Notes: generated by a model not told the origin, from the letters alone. A DNA stretch of 64,000 nt from Microcaldota archaeon (GCA_021818545.1 JAKATX010000013.1:1-64000), one strand, 5' to 3'. Positions 49,349 to 57,430 are shown, numbered from the stretch's first letter. Numbers and translations are program-made.

Positions 49349-50271
49349 GCACCCGCCGAGGCTTGCCATTCCCTGAGCATGGACTCTGCACCAGCAGAAA
49401 GCATCTCCCAACCAAGGCTTTTCGCTATGCTTTCGGCCGTTGAGACACCGCCCATTGCAGAGCGCTTTATCGACTTACCCTGCTTTGAGAACGCTACGCA
49501 TGAAATCTCTATCGTGTCTCCGGATACGCTAGCAATTGCACCAACAGGGACCTTGCAACCGCCTCCGATTACCGATATTGCTGTGCGCTCCGCCAGCGCT
49601 TCTGTCATTGATACTTGGTTGTTTATCCTTCTAAGAGCATCGAGCGCATTCGAATTATCCTTCCTTGTAATCAAGGCTATGGCGCCCTGACCCGCAGCAG
49701 GCATGAAATCCGATGTGTTTAGCGTCTCTGCTATCCTGTCTTGCAAACCCATCCTCTCCAGCGCGGCAGAGGCCACTATGATGGCGTCATACTCTCCTCC
49801 GTCCAATTTGGATAGCCTCGTGTCTACGTTGCCGCGGATGTCTTTCAGTATGGCATCGCGCTTATGCGACTGGAGCTCCGCGCGCCTTAGCACACTTCCG
49901 GTGCCTATCACCGCGCCTGCGGGAAGTTCATTGAGCTTTAATGATCCCTTGGATACTATCGCATCGCTGCGGGAGGCCCTTTCCGGAACTGCTGCTATTA
50001 CAAGGCCTTCCGGTAGGAGCGTAGGCACGTCCTTCATGCTATGAACCGCGAAGTCGGCCTGACCATTTAGGACTGCGGCGTCCAGTTCCTTCTCGAATGC
50101 CCCATCACCAGCCATCTCATGTATTGGCGTGCTTTGGTCGCGGTCGCCAGACGTCTTTATTATCCTTTGTTCTAATTCAAGGTCTGGCATTGAAGAGGCT
50201 AGCGTCTTTACAACCATGGAGCATTGTATCAATGCAAGCTTGCTCCCCCTTGTACCTGCTATTAGCTTCAA
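49345..50271 (-). CDS. hemC: Hydroxymethylbilane synthase
   Basis: Also called porphobilinogen deaminase, 308 residues. The dipyrromethane cofactor binds C239 in VIGGGCKVPVG. The N-terminal GTRGSKLALIQ and the HSMKDVPT and RGNVDTRL motifs are standard, with D-containing loops for catalysis. It starts 4 bp after the hemH stop and overlaps hemD by 4 bp. Confidence 0.95.
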   Translation of the reverse strand: MKLIAGTRGSKLALIQCSMVVKTLASSMPDLELEQRIIKTSGDRDQSTPIHEMAGDGAFEKELDAAVLNGQADFAVHSMKDVPTLLPEGLVIAAVPERASRSDAIVSKGSLKLNELPAGAVIGTGSVLRRAELQSHKRDAILKDIRGNVDTRLSKLDGGEYDAIIVASAALERMGLQDRIAETLNTSDFMPAAGQGAIALITRKDNSNALDALRRINNQVSMTEALAERTAISVIGGGCKVPVGAIASVSGDTIEISCVAFSKQGKSIKRSAMGGVSTAESIAKSLGWEMLSAGAESMLREWQASAGA

Positions 50272-50275
50272 GCGA

Positions 50276-51220
50276 TCAACCTTTCCTAGTTACTCTTTCC
50301 TTGACCATCGATGCGAGAGCTTCTATAAGAAGCTCGGAATCGTTTGGCAATGCCACTCTTGACACTGACATTCCTGTGCTGTTGAAACCGGCTACGCATT
50401 CTATGTCTATGTCGTATAATGTCTCCAGGTTCTCGGTAACGAATCCTATCGGTGCTATAACGACTTTCTTGTGCTTCCCTTCGCCTGCCATGGCCTTTAG
50501 CTCCTCTACTATGCTGGGTCCAAGCCACCCAGCCCCGGAGGCGCTCTGGAAAGCATACGACCAGTCCTTGAGACCCAAGCCTGAAGCTATTGCATTACAT
50601 GTCTCTATGAACTGGTCCTTGTATGGGTCGCCGTGGTCCACGGTTACGCTCGGAAGGCTGTGTGCAGTGAATATTATGTGTGCTCCGCCACCTGCATCTT
50701 GATGCTGCATTGCTGCCGCTATTGCGCCCTCCCAGAATTTTATAAGATGCTTGTTTGTGTTCCAGCCCTTCACAAATGACACTGCTGGTGCTGCCTTAAG
50801 CCCTGCTAAGCACCCGTCTAGAACCTTCCTGTAGCCCTCCGTGCCCATAGTGGAGTAATACGGGGCCATCGGTATGGCAGTTATCTCAGATATGCCATCG
50901 CGCTCCATTCTGGATACCGCGTCTGCTATACTGGGCTTCCAGTGCAGCATGCCGGTGTACACCCTGGCCTCTATCCCGTAATGCCTTAAATGCGACGACA
51001 GCGAGCGGGCCTGACGCTCCGTTATCTCGTTGAATGGGGACTTCCCCCCAATGGCGCCGTACCTCATTTCCAACCTTTCCGTCTCCTCCTTCGTAGGGAT
51101 GGCGGAAGCGCCTGGCCGCGAGTGCAGCGCTTTTATGTTGCGCAGGTACTGCCCGACATCCCCTATTGATTCGGGTGAACCATAACCCATTAGTAGCACT
51201 CCGTTTGTCATATCAATCAC
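50276..51220 (-). CDS. hemH: Ferrochelatase
   Basis: Inserts Fe2+ into a porphyrin. The 314-residue protein opens LLMGYGSPES, has MLHWKPSIADAV and a metal-site His in IIFTAHSLPSVTV, with the acidic residue near YDIDIECVAGFN. Whether the substrate is protoporphyrin IX (HemH) or coproporphyrin III (CpfC) cannot be told by eye. It overlaps hemE by 4 bp. Confidence 0.92.
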   Translation of the reverse strand: MIDMTNGVLLMGYGSPESIGDVGQYLRNIKALHSRPGASAIPTKEETERLEMRYGAIGGKSPFNEITERQARSLSSHLRHYGIEARVYTGMLHWKPSIADAVSRMERDGISEITAIPMAPYYSTMGTEGYRKVLDGCLAGLKAAPAVSFVKGWNTNKHLIKFWEGAIAAAMQHQDAGGGAHIIFTAHSLPSVTVDHGDPYKDQFIETCNAIASGLGLKDWSYAFQSASGAGWLGPSIVEELKAMAGEGKHKKVVIAPIGFVTENLETLYDIDIECVAGFNSTGMSVSRVALPNDSELLIEALASMVKERVTRKG

Positions 51221-52248
51221 AGCGCGGTCCTTTCATGGACCAGCTTCACCAATCTTTCTGCATTCTGAACAGGGGTCGTAGGCAACATCCCGTGGCCCAA
51301 ATTGAATATGTGGCCCGGCCTGCCTGCTGTCTGCTCCATTATGGCATTGGCACGCTTTTCCAGGGTACCGAAGTCGCACAACATTAGCGACGGGTCTAGG
51401 TTTCCTTGTATTGCCCTGCATCCTATGCCGGACCATGCATCATCAATGTCCACGCGCCAGTCCACACTTATGACATCGGCGCCAAGTTCTGACAGAAGAC
51501 CGAACATGCCGGATGTACAAGTGCTGAAGTATATCGACGGCACACCTGCTTCCGATATCCTCCTGAATATCCTTTTCATGTACGGCATGACGAACTCCTC
51601 GTAATCTGCTGGGCATAGGTTGCCGGCCCAGCTATCGAATATTTGTATTGCGCTGGCGCCGCTGGACGCCTGAGCTATCGAGTATGCAGATACCATGTCT
51701 GCAAGCTTTTCCATGAGGGAGTGCCATGGCTCGGCGTTTGAGTGCATGAACCCTTTTATCATATGAAGATCCCTGCTCAGCGTGCCCTCTATCATGTAGC
51801 TTGCCAGAGTGAACGGTGCGCCTGAGAACCCTATGATTGGTACGCGGTTTTGAAGGGATGCGGCAGATCTCCTTATCGCCTCCATCACATATCCCGTATC
51901 GGAGAGCGGATTTATCTTCTTGAGGGCGTCGACCCCGTGCGCATCTTTTATCGGGTATTTTATTGCCGGACCTCCCGATCCAATGTCAAACTCTACGCCC
52001 ATTGCTTCCAATGGCGTCATTAGATCCGCGAATATTATGGCGGCATCTACCCCTATGAGCTCTACTGGCATAGTCGTTATTGCAGAGCTTATGGCAGGAT
52101 CCTTGTACATCTCCATGATGCTGTGGTGCTTCCTTAGCTCCATGTACCCAGGCAGATACCTGCCGGCCTGCCGCATGAACCATATCGGGGTGTATTCTGC
52201 TTCGTGGCCCCTGCATGCGAGAATGAACGCATTGTTTTTATCGACCAT
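51217..52248 (-). CDS. hemE: Uroporphyrinogen decarboxylase
   Basis: Removes four acetate carboxyls to give coproporphyrinogen III. The family motif PIWFMRQAGRYLPGYMELR is complete; GFSGAPFTLASYMIEG and the Asp in LMTPLEAMG follow. The frame reaches a GTG at 52296, but ATG 52248 (MVDKNNAFILACRG) agrees better with the family N terminus. It is the first gene of the nine-gene heme operon. I see no confident TATA box upstream. Confidence 0.94.
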   Translation of the reverse strand: MVDKNNAFILACRGHEAEYTPIWFMRQAGRYLPGYMELRKHHSIMEMYKDPAISSAITTMPVELIGVDAAIIFADLMTPLEAMGVEFDIGSGGPAIKYPIKDAHGVDALKKINPLSDTGYVMEAIRRSAASLQNRVPIIGFSGAPFTLASYMIEGTLSRDLHMIKGFMHSNAEPWHSLMEKLADMVSAYSIAQASSGASAIQIFDSWAGNLCPADYEEFVMPYMKRIFRRISEAGVPSIYFSTCTSGMFGLLSELGADVISVDWRVDIDDAWSGIGCRAIQGNLDPSLMLCDFGTLEKRANAIMEQTAGRPGHIFNLGHGMLPTTPVQNAERLVKLVHERTAL

Positions 52249-52711
52249 GACATCATGAGCCAGCGCACGCGCGGATGCCCCATGCTTGATCGGCACAGAA
52301 CATCATGATAGTGCTAGATGTGTGGCAAATCATCTCTGTAATTTAGTTGCTATTTAGGTGGGCCAGTATAAAATTTGATAGTTGCAAGTTCTTTGTTGAT
52401 ATAGACGTACTTTGGATGTATTGGACCTAAGTTCAGTAACACGTTGATACTGGCCCGGCGGGCTTTGGACCCACGACCTCAGCAGGCGAATTCGCCAGAA
52501 TTCGATGTATATTCCTAGTCATATTAGCAACCCCGATTAAGCGCATTTGCTTGCAAATGAATCCCGAATTTATATAGGCAACGGGTGCGGTTTGTCTGAA
52601 TTCGTACCCGGTTGAAAACGTAGATAACTATTAATACATAACGGCAATCGTTAGTGTTGTAAGAAGATTCATGAGATTGAAGCGCACAGTGCATCAAGAT
52701 CCATAGGTCAT
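52249..52711. other. Intergenic region before the accessory block
   Basis: Between hemE and the TRAM gene there is no convincing gene. It contains the tRNA-like fragment at 52452-52480, a TTTTATAC element near 52361-52371 on the minus strand that might serve the heme operon, a GAATTC repeat around 52489-52503, and several short AT-rich stretches. Confidence 0.5.
52452..52480. other. tRNA-like fragment
   Basis: GCGGGCTTTGGACCC (52458-52472) is identical to the anticodon arm in the 85-bp repeats at 53972 and 62629. On the minus strand the same region reads as a T-arm and acceptor end (GTGGG, 7-nt loop, CCCGC, CGGGCC). Neither reading has a matching 5' half nearby, so it is a remnant or coincidence and not a functional tRNA that I can support. 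Confidence 0.25.
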
Positions 52712-52746
52712 TTTAAATACCTTTAAGAAGCACATTATTTGGAGTG
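52712..52746 (+). promoter_or_regulatory. TATA box and Shine-Dalgarno of the TRAM gene
   Basis: TTTAAATA (52712-52719) lies 25 bp before a predicted start of transcription at about 52741. GGAGTG (52741-52746) lies 6 nt before the ATG at 52753 and decides this start over the GTG at 52744. Confidence 0.6.
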
Positions 52747-52752
52747 AATAAA

Positions 52753-52974
52753 ATGTCTCAAGGACCCGATATTACTGGTGCACCAGTAAATGTGGGCGAT
52801 GTGATAGAGGTTACCATAGACAAAGTTCTGAATGAGCATAAAGGAAGGGCGACAATAGATGATTTTTACTTTATTTATATTGAGGGTGAAAATCTAAAGG
52901 TGGGACAAAAGCTCAAAGTTTTTATACGTGAGCTTTGGGGCGGTTTTGCAAAGGCGTACGTGCATAGCCGATAA
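52753..52974 (+). CDS. TRAM-domain RNA-binding protein
   Basis: A 73-residue protein made up of a single TRAM domain: VNVGDVIEVTIDKV, GRATIDDFYFIYIEG, LKVGQKLKVFI, ending AKAYVHSR. Single TRAM proteins are abundant archaeal RNA chaperones, some cold-induced, binding structured RNA. A TATA box and a GGAGTG signal are well placed. The following zincin gene begins 19 bp later and may be co-transcribed. Confidence 0.85.
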   Translation: MSQGPDITGAPVNVGDVIEVTIDKVLNEHKGRATIDDFYFIYIEGENLKVGQKLKVFIRELWGGFAKAYVHSR

Positions 52975-52993
52975 TGCAGTGAGAGCGAATATT

Positions 52994-53944
52994 ATGGTAG
53001 AGATACGAATTAAAACAGATGGCGAGGAAGATAGCTGTGCTAGCTTAGGCTCGAACATGGCTGATGTGCTAGGCAGCACCGCATCTCGTGCCAAAGAAAA
53101 AGTGCGGCATGCAGAATTTCAGTTCTATGTGAACGGACGCCAAAAAGCTTTATTTGATACAGTGAACGCTGCTTATAAAGAAGTCTGCAAAGAGTTGAAT
53201 AAAAGTATCGATGCGGAAGACTTGAAAATAAATAAGCCAGACTTTACGGATGATTACAAAGCATCCTCGCCAGCAACCCAAGCTGAATACCATCCGGATT
53301 CACACGCAATTGAATTTTACAAGCCATCATATAAGGTATTTGTGGAGATATTGGAAGCAGAAGACGCATCAGATAAAGCGAGGAACTGCTATGACCTGGA
53401 TGTGATAATAGGTCACGAATTGGGTCATGCGCTATTAGATGAGTCATATTTCAATAAAGATGAGACTAGATACGACAAGAGGAAATCCGAAAGCCTTGCA
53501 GAGTTAATAGGACATTACAGCGCACAAATCTTAAAAGGAGAACATGCTACAAATAAGATTCTTGCAGATAAAATTTTGCAAAATTTAAGAGAGGATTTGG
53601 AGAACGTGATAGATTTCTGTGATGAGGTATCTAGCAATTTGAGTCGCGCAGTAAAGCAGTATGGCAGTGAGGAATTGGAAGTGCTACTGCTGGAAAATAG
53701 AAAAACAATGCAGTTTTATGTGGAGCCAGAGCTAGGTGTTGTGGAAGCGTTACGCGCAAATAATGATATGCAGCTACCAAATTTCATAAAGATACTGCTC
53801 GCTGATCCAGTCAAACTTGGTGACGGCGCCCAAAAGCACATAGTTGAAGAGAGAACGCTGCATGGGGACGACATCCTGAGCAAGTGTAATTCTCTCGCAA
53901 AATATGCATATGCAATCCGACAGGAAGCAATCTCGCTCGGCTAG
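52994..53944 (+). CDS. Zincin-type metalloprotease, cytoplasmic
   Basis: A 316-residue protein with the zinc motif HELGHALLDE (H141, E142, H145) and a downstream KSESLAELIGHY helix whose Glu (E166 or E170) probably supplies the third ligand, so a gluzincin-like arrangement. No signal peptide or transmembrane segment is seen. The frame opens at 52928 inside the TRAM gene; ATG 52994 avoids overlap. Such soluble HExxH proteins occur in mobile regions and toxin-like systems; the target is unknown. It lies immediately outside the left repeat of the element. Confidence 0.65.
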   Translation: MVEIRIKTDGEEDSCASLGSNMADVLGSTASRAKEKVRHAEFQFYVNGRQKALFDTVNAAYKEVCKELNKSIDAEDLKINKPDFTDDYKASSPATQAEYHPDSHAIEFYKPSYKVFVEILEAEDASDKARNCYDLDVIIGHELGHALLDESYFNKDETRYDKRKSESLAELIGHYSAQILKGEHATNKILADKILQNLREDLENVIDFCDEVSSNLSRAVKQYGSEELEVLLLENRKTMQFYVEPELGVVEALRANNDMQLPNFIKILLADPVKLGDGAQKHIVEERTLHGDDILSKCNSLAKYAYAIRQEAISLG

Positions 53945-53971
53945 ATAAAATCTCTGCTGATAAGCTGTAAT

Positions 53972-54056
53972 AGCCAGAAACGAGGGAAGCTAGGCCAAGG
54001 ATAGCGGGCTTTGGACCCGCGAACATCGGTTCGAATCCGGTCGGGGCTAAGTTCAT
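53972..54056 (+). repeat. Left att-like direct repeat carrying tRNA-Gln 3' sequence
   Basis: Contains GCGGG-CTTTGGA-CCCGC, an anticodon arm with TTG anticodon (Gln), followed by a T-arm (ATCGG, TTCGAAT, CCGGT) and the acceptor strand CGGGGCT plus A. The 5' half (an AGCCCCG strand and proper D-arm) is absent upstream, so this is an attachment-site fragment and not a working tRNA. Confidence 0.75.
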
Positions 54057-54076
54057 TTTGTCGTCGCAAAATGAAC
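54051..54076 (+). other. Perfect hairpin at the inner edge of the left repeat
   Basis: GTTCATTTTG (54051-54060) and CAAAATGAAC (54067-54076) pair over 10 bp around a 6-nt loop. It spans the boundary between the att repeat and the integrase body and would be in the integrase mRNA of the circular form. Confidence 0.6.
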
Positions 54077-54384
54077 GGTTCGAATCTGTAGCAAAGGAAA
54101 GGAAATTTAGCAAACATCGGTTCGAATCAAGCAAGAAAACCGAGCTGGAAAAAGTCAAGAAGGAGCTAAAAGAACTCTTGCCGAAACTCGGCAAGAAGGA
54201 CATCAAAGTCCTTAGATCCGTAATCTACCAACATTGGCAGAAGAGGTTCCGAAAGAACCACCCGCCAAAGTATGGTAGCATCAACAAGGGGTTCGACGAT
54301 CAGGAGTTCCAGAAGTTCTTCAAGGCGATAGACAACGACAGGTTCCGCCTATTGTTTTTGTACCAGGCGCATCTATGAGAACTA

Positions 54385-54603
54385 AGAGAGAAAATACGGC
54401 CACGCGAAGTGGTCGTATCTCTCCATCGGTTTGTAATAAATCATATACCACCTGTTTTTATATTCCTTTCCTACATACTCTTTGCAGTTCGCGGCTATCG
54501 ACATACATCTATCCGTGCTCTAAGCACAATATGGTAGTCGTTTAGGCCCCCATTCAGCTTGTCGGGTTCGAGACCCATGCGCTTAGTCGGGGTGCCGCTG
54601 CCA
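54385..54603 (-). ncRNA. Candidate bridge/seeker RNA region of the insertion sequence
   Basis: About 220 nt downstream of the transposase stop hold no reading frame but fold locally: ATACGGCCAC/GTGGTCGTAT (54394-54418, 10 pairs with one G-T), GTGCT/AGCAC (near 54515-54527) and GGG/CCC around TTCGAGA. IS1111-group elements are known to encode guide RNAs in this 3' region. CCATTCAGCTTG (54550-54561) is repeated exactly at the element's other junction (55672-55683), and ATGCGC occurs nearby as in the complement of the left target. These are consistent with guide segments. Strand taken as that of the transposase. Confidence 0.45.
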
Positions 54604-55618
54604 CTACTCACTAACTTGGGTTCTACCGTCATAGAATCCTTCATTGTTGGTGAGCATAAACCACATGATATACAGCATCTTGTGTGCAAGTGCTGTTACT
54701 GCAATATTCAATTTTTTCTTCTTCGCCATTTTCAGGAAAAACATTTTCAATTTGCCTCCAGCTTTCTTCTTTAATACGCCCTGCGCACATTGAATCAACG
54801 CAGTCCTTAATATTTTGGAACTCTGCTTGACCAGTCTACCGCGCCTATCAGACTCTCCAGACTGAATGACTTTGGGCACTAAACCTGCATATTTGCATAA
54901 CGCCTTTGGATTTTCAAATCTTTTTATGTCAACTATCTCCGACATTATAACAGGCGCGGTTATATCCCCTACTCCAGGCATCGTTTTCAATAGTCTTATC
55001 TCATTTCTGTAAAGACTATCCGGAATCAGATGATCTGCATTCTTTATTTGAAGATTTGCAGCGGCAATCAATTCAAGGCAATCATCTATTTCACTGATTC
55101 TAAGATGCTTTAACCATGTAATGCCTTTCTTCGTAAATATGTCATCGAATTCTAGGATGCTTTATGTTTTCTTCCCTAAGTTTTGCATGAATCTGATTCT
55201 TGAGTTCCGTAGATATAGTTACCATCGACTGCCTATGTCTAATTTTACTCCTATAATCTCTTGCATCTTTTCGAGGTACGTAAGACTCGTTTATCATTCC
55301 TGCTTTCAAAAGTTCTGCCAGCCTCTTCGAATCCAATTTGTCCGTCTTTTTCCCTGACGAATTCAACTTCGTTTGCATGGGATTGGCGACTTTGACTACG
55401 TTGCATCTCTCCACAAGATAATCGTACAGGCCGTGCCAGATACCACATGCCTCCATCACAACGTTTAGACATTCCTTCGGTATACCGCCAAAGAACCTTT
55501 CTACAGCTGCTTCCTCGCAAGGAAGTTTTGCTTCCTTGATTATGTTCTTTTCCTCGTCTATCATGGTGGCGTATGTCCACTTTGTGCCTAAGTCCAGACC
55601 TACATAGTATTGTTTCAT
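54604..55618 (-). pseudogene. IS110-family transposase (DEDD), frameshifted
   Basis: The first half (from ATG 55618) reads YYVGLDLGTKWTYA with the first catalytic Asp, VVMEACG with the Glu, and KKTDKLDSKRLAELL with the Asp pair. The frame then ends at a TGA near 55142, while the homologous reading continues in another frame (FDDIFTKKGITWL) through GVGDITAPVIMSEI and CKYAGLVPKVIQSGES, the C-terminal serine-containing half. One base indel near 55150 accounts for the break. If real, the copy is inactive. The second half ends at 54604. Confidence 0.85.
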
Positions 55619-56250
55619 TTCAACACCGATTAACATTATCAACCGATGCCGATTAAGGAATAGTTCTCATACCATTCAGCTTGGGCTAAGGATAGGCGAA
55701 GCTGTCCGCATAAACATAAAGGACATAGACTTAGAGAAAAGGGAACTGACGCTCAGGACAGAGAAAGCGAAGACCGTTGATGTGCTCCTAATACCTACGC
55801 CGCTCTTCCAAAAGACGTTGGATTTCATAAAAGCCAATGCGAGCAGGATAGAGCAGGCGCAGGGCTATCTGTTCTTTAAGGAACCTGACAGGTGCAAGAG
55901 GTCTGAGCCGTACTTTGACACCAATTACGCGAGGAACGCATTTTGCAGGTACGTTAGGCTGGCAGGGCTGGACAGCGTATATGCCGAAAGCGACGAGCCG
56001 GGTGGCAAGCCTGGCCGGAGGCTGCACAGGCTGACAACGCACAGCCTGAGGCACTACGCGATTACCAGCTTCGCCAAGCACACGAATGGCAATGTCTTCC
56101 TGACAAGCAAGTTCGCGCGTCACGGCAACCCTAGCAACACAATGACCTACATAAACACGAACAAGCAGGAGCTTTACCAGCAGATAGATGGGGCTTTCGG
56201 GCTTAGTCAAGTGGCAAACCTGAAAGCTAGGATAGAAAGGAAACCTTGAG

Positions 56251-56604
56251 CTATCTTTTCCTGTAATGGAATATCCTGTCGTATTGCTCGTGGTCCATTA
56301 TATCAAGCACAAGGACAACAGTTTCATCTTCAGTTACCCCATTCTTTAGCGTGTATGTGAATCTCCAGAAGCCAGGTATCTCAACCCTGAAAAGATTAGT
56401 TGCATTGTATTTTATCCTGTATTCAAGCGGTATCCTATCTTTCTCTACGGAATCTCCGTAGTGTACATCATACTTGACCATCTCTATCTTTTTATAAAAT
56501 CCATTAACCAGGGTCCTTTCCTGCTTCCTCTTCGTTGCAAATGATTCGAGCTCTTTCAAAGTGTTCTCCGCATCTGGAGATAGGACTACTTTTACTACTT
56601 TCAT
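56251..56604 (-). CDS. RelE/ParE-superfamily toxin
   Basis: A 117-residue basic protein. VVLSPDAENTLKELE at the start, the central KIEMVKYDVHYGD, then LFRVEIPGFWRFTYTL and LVLDIMDHEQYDRIF at the end follow the RelE-type fold used by archaeal mRNA-cleaving toxins. It overlaps its presumed antitoxin by 4 bp, with antitoxin first, the usual order. Its stop is 1 bp from the integrase stop (convergent). Confidence 0.75.
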   Translation of the reverse strand: MKVVKVVLSPDAENTLKELESFATKRKQERTLVNGFYKKIEMVKYDVHYGDSVEKDRIPLEYRIKYNATNLFRVEIPGFWRFTYTLKNGVTEDETVVLVLDIMDHEQYDRIFHYRKR

Positions 56605-56879
56605 AGCTGCCGACCAGTAGTAATGAGCCTTCTTACTGTTGGGTCAGTATCATATATCCAAGTTATCCCATTTAGAGTTACGGCTATTTTATTGCTGCTT
56701 TCAAGGTATTCTAGAATCCGCATTAGCGTGTTGTGGTTTACCTGCTTGGGAAGGGCGCGCTTTATCTCAGGTATAGTAATGATGGAGCCCTTCGAATTCT
56801 TTATCACATTCTCTACCATCAGCACCGTGTTCAGGGTGGGCGAGTGTTCAACCCGCGCGGCCATTACAGTTTTTGCCAT
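56601..56879 (-). CDS. Winged-helix antitoxin partner of the RelE-like toxin
   Basis: A 92-residue protein beginning MAKTVMAARVEHSPTL, followed by a winged helix (KGSIITIPEIKRALPKQVNHNTLMRIL in two pieces: helix-turn near residues 33-60, wing ITWIYD). The reading can start at 56888, but ATG 56879 is better. Directly upstream lies an AT-rich region with repeated TAACTAATA boxes suited to autoregulation. Antitoxin role is inferred from gene order and overlap. Confidence 0.65.
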   Translation of the reverse strand: MAKTVMAARVEHSPTLNTVLMVENVIKNSKGSIITIPEIKRALPKQVNHNTLMRILEYLESSNKIAVTLNGITWIYDTDPTVRRLITTGRQL

Positions 56880-56898
56880 ATTAATCACATATAGTTAT

Positions 56899-56928
56899 TA
56901 ACTAATAATGAATATATACTAACTAATA
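56899..56928 (-). promoter_or_regulatory. Promoter and putative operator of the toxin-antitoxin pair
   Basis: TAACTAATA occurs at 56899-56907 and 56920-56928, 21 bp apart (two helical turns), within an AT-only stretch that also has TATATATA (56926-56934). These could be binding sites for the antitoxin. Confidence 0.4.
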
Positions 56929-57000
56929 TATATAGATTGCTTCCCATCGCCTATCCGGCAAAACTCATGTAAATTAAGCTTATCAAAATTATGGTTTTGA

Positions 57001-57048
57001 CTTCATCTGATCCAGAAACTTCGTCTGGCTTTGATCAATCAGATGAAG
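57001..57048. other. Long nested hairpin
   Basis: An 11-bp perfect stem (57001-57011 with 57038-57048) encloses a second 5-bp stem CCAGA/TCTGG (57012-57016 with 57024-57028). It lies upstream of the toxin-antitoxin promoter region and might mark an end of the IS110 element or a terminator-like structure. Confidence 0.5.
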
Positions 57049-57430
57049 TTGGGCTTCGACGTAAAAATTTAAAGGCACAAAATTTGTCGTCGAGCAACTT
57101 TACCTTGATAATATAGCGCAATCAGATAAAGAAACAGATGAAGTTGCAGTTATCAAAAACATGGAACCCAGCTTGGAACGAATCTGGGACTTGGAACGCT
57201 TACACCGAATCGTTCCAAGAAGGGCTTACGACGGCAAGGCCAAAAAGGCCGATTTTCTGTCGTCGTGCGTCTACTATGCTAATTCTTCCTACATCGCACT
57301 TTGGCCGCAGTGCCAGAACAATATGACGCGTTAATTCCATTTATCACCTGCACATTTTTATTCTTTCACATCAAATTTCCTTTAAACTACTATTCGCAGT
57401 CAAATGCTGCATTCAGACTTCCATGGTAGG

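Larger units (their letters stand above)
54375..55681 (-). mobile_element. IS110/IS1111-type insertion sequence inside the integrase gene
   Basis: The host gene reads GCGCATCT at 54374 and TGGGCTAAGG from 55682, and joining them restores the integrase frame. A CT dinucleotide is shared by both junctions, like the CT core used by IS110-family recombinases. Subterminal inverted repeats ATGAGAACTA (54375-54384) and TAGTTCTCAT (55661-55670) are offset asymmetrically (0 and 11 nt), as in the IS1111 subgroup. No target duplication beyond CT is seen. The transposase runs leftward and is frameshifted. Confidence 0.75.
54057..56249 (+). pseudogene. Tyrosine integrase, C-terminal part, interrupted by an insertion sequence
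   Basis: The integrase body reads from the att repeat through LYQAHL at 54374, is broken by an insertion of about 1.3 kb, and resumes at 55682 with GLRIGEAVRINIKDID. Catalytic residues are visible: Arg in GLRIGE, HSLRHY (His-x-x-Arg), the ARHGN His and the nucleophilic Tyr in TMTYINTN. The N-terminal SAM-like domain includes KYGSINKGFDDQEF. No ATG opens this frame on the left side; its start lies at 62625 across the element. Removal of the insertion restores a continuous frame exactly. The protein should have catalysed integration at the tRNA-Gln site. Confidence 0.8.

Noticed and set aside
53985-54050. Functional tRNA-Gln gene
   Set aside because: The anticodon and T arms look right, but the acceptor 5' strand and D-arm are missing in both copies.
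57161-57334. 57-codon ORF upstream of the second IS110 element
   Set aside because: No homology recognised, no ribosome signal, and it overlaps inverted repeats; listed only as part of the non-coding stretch.
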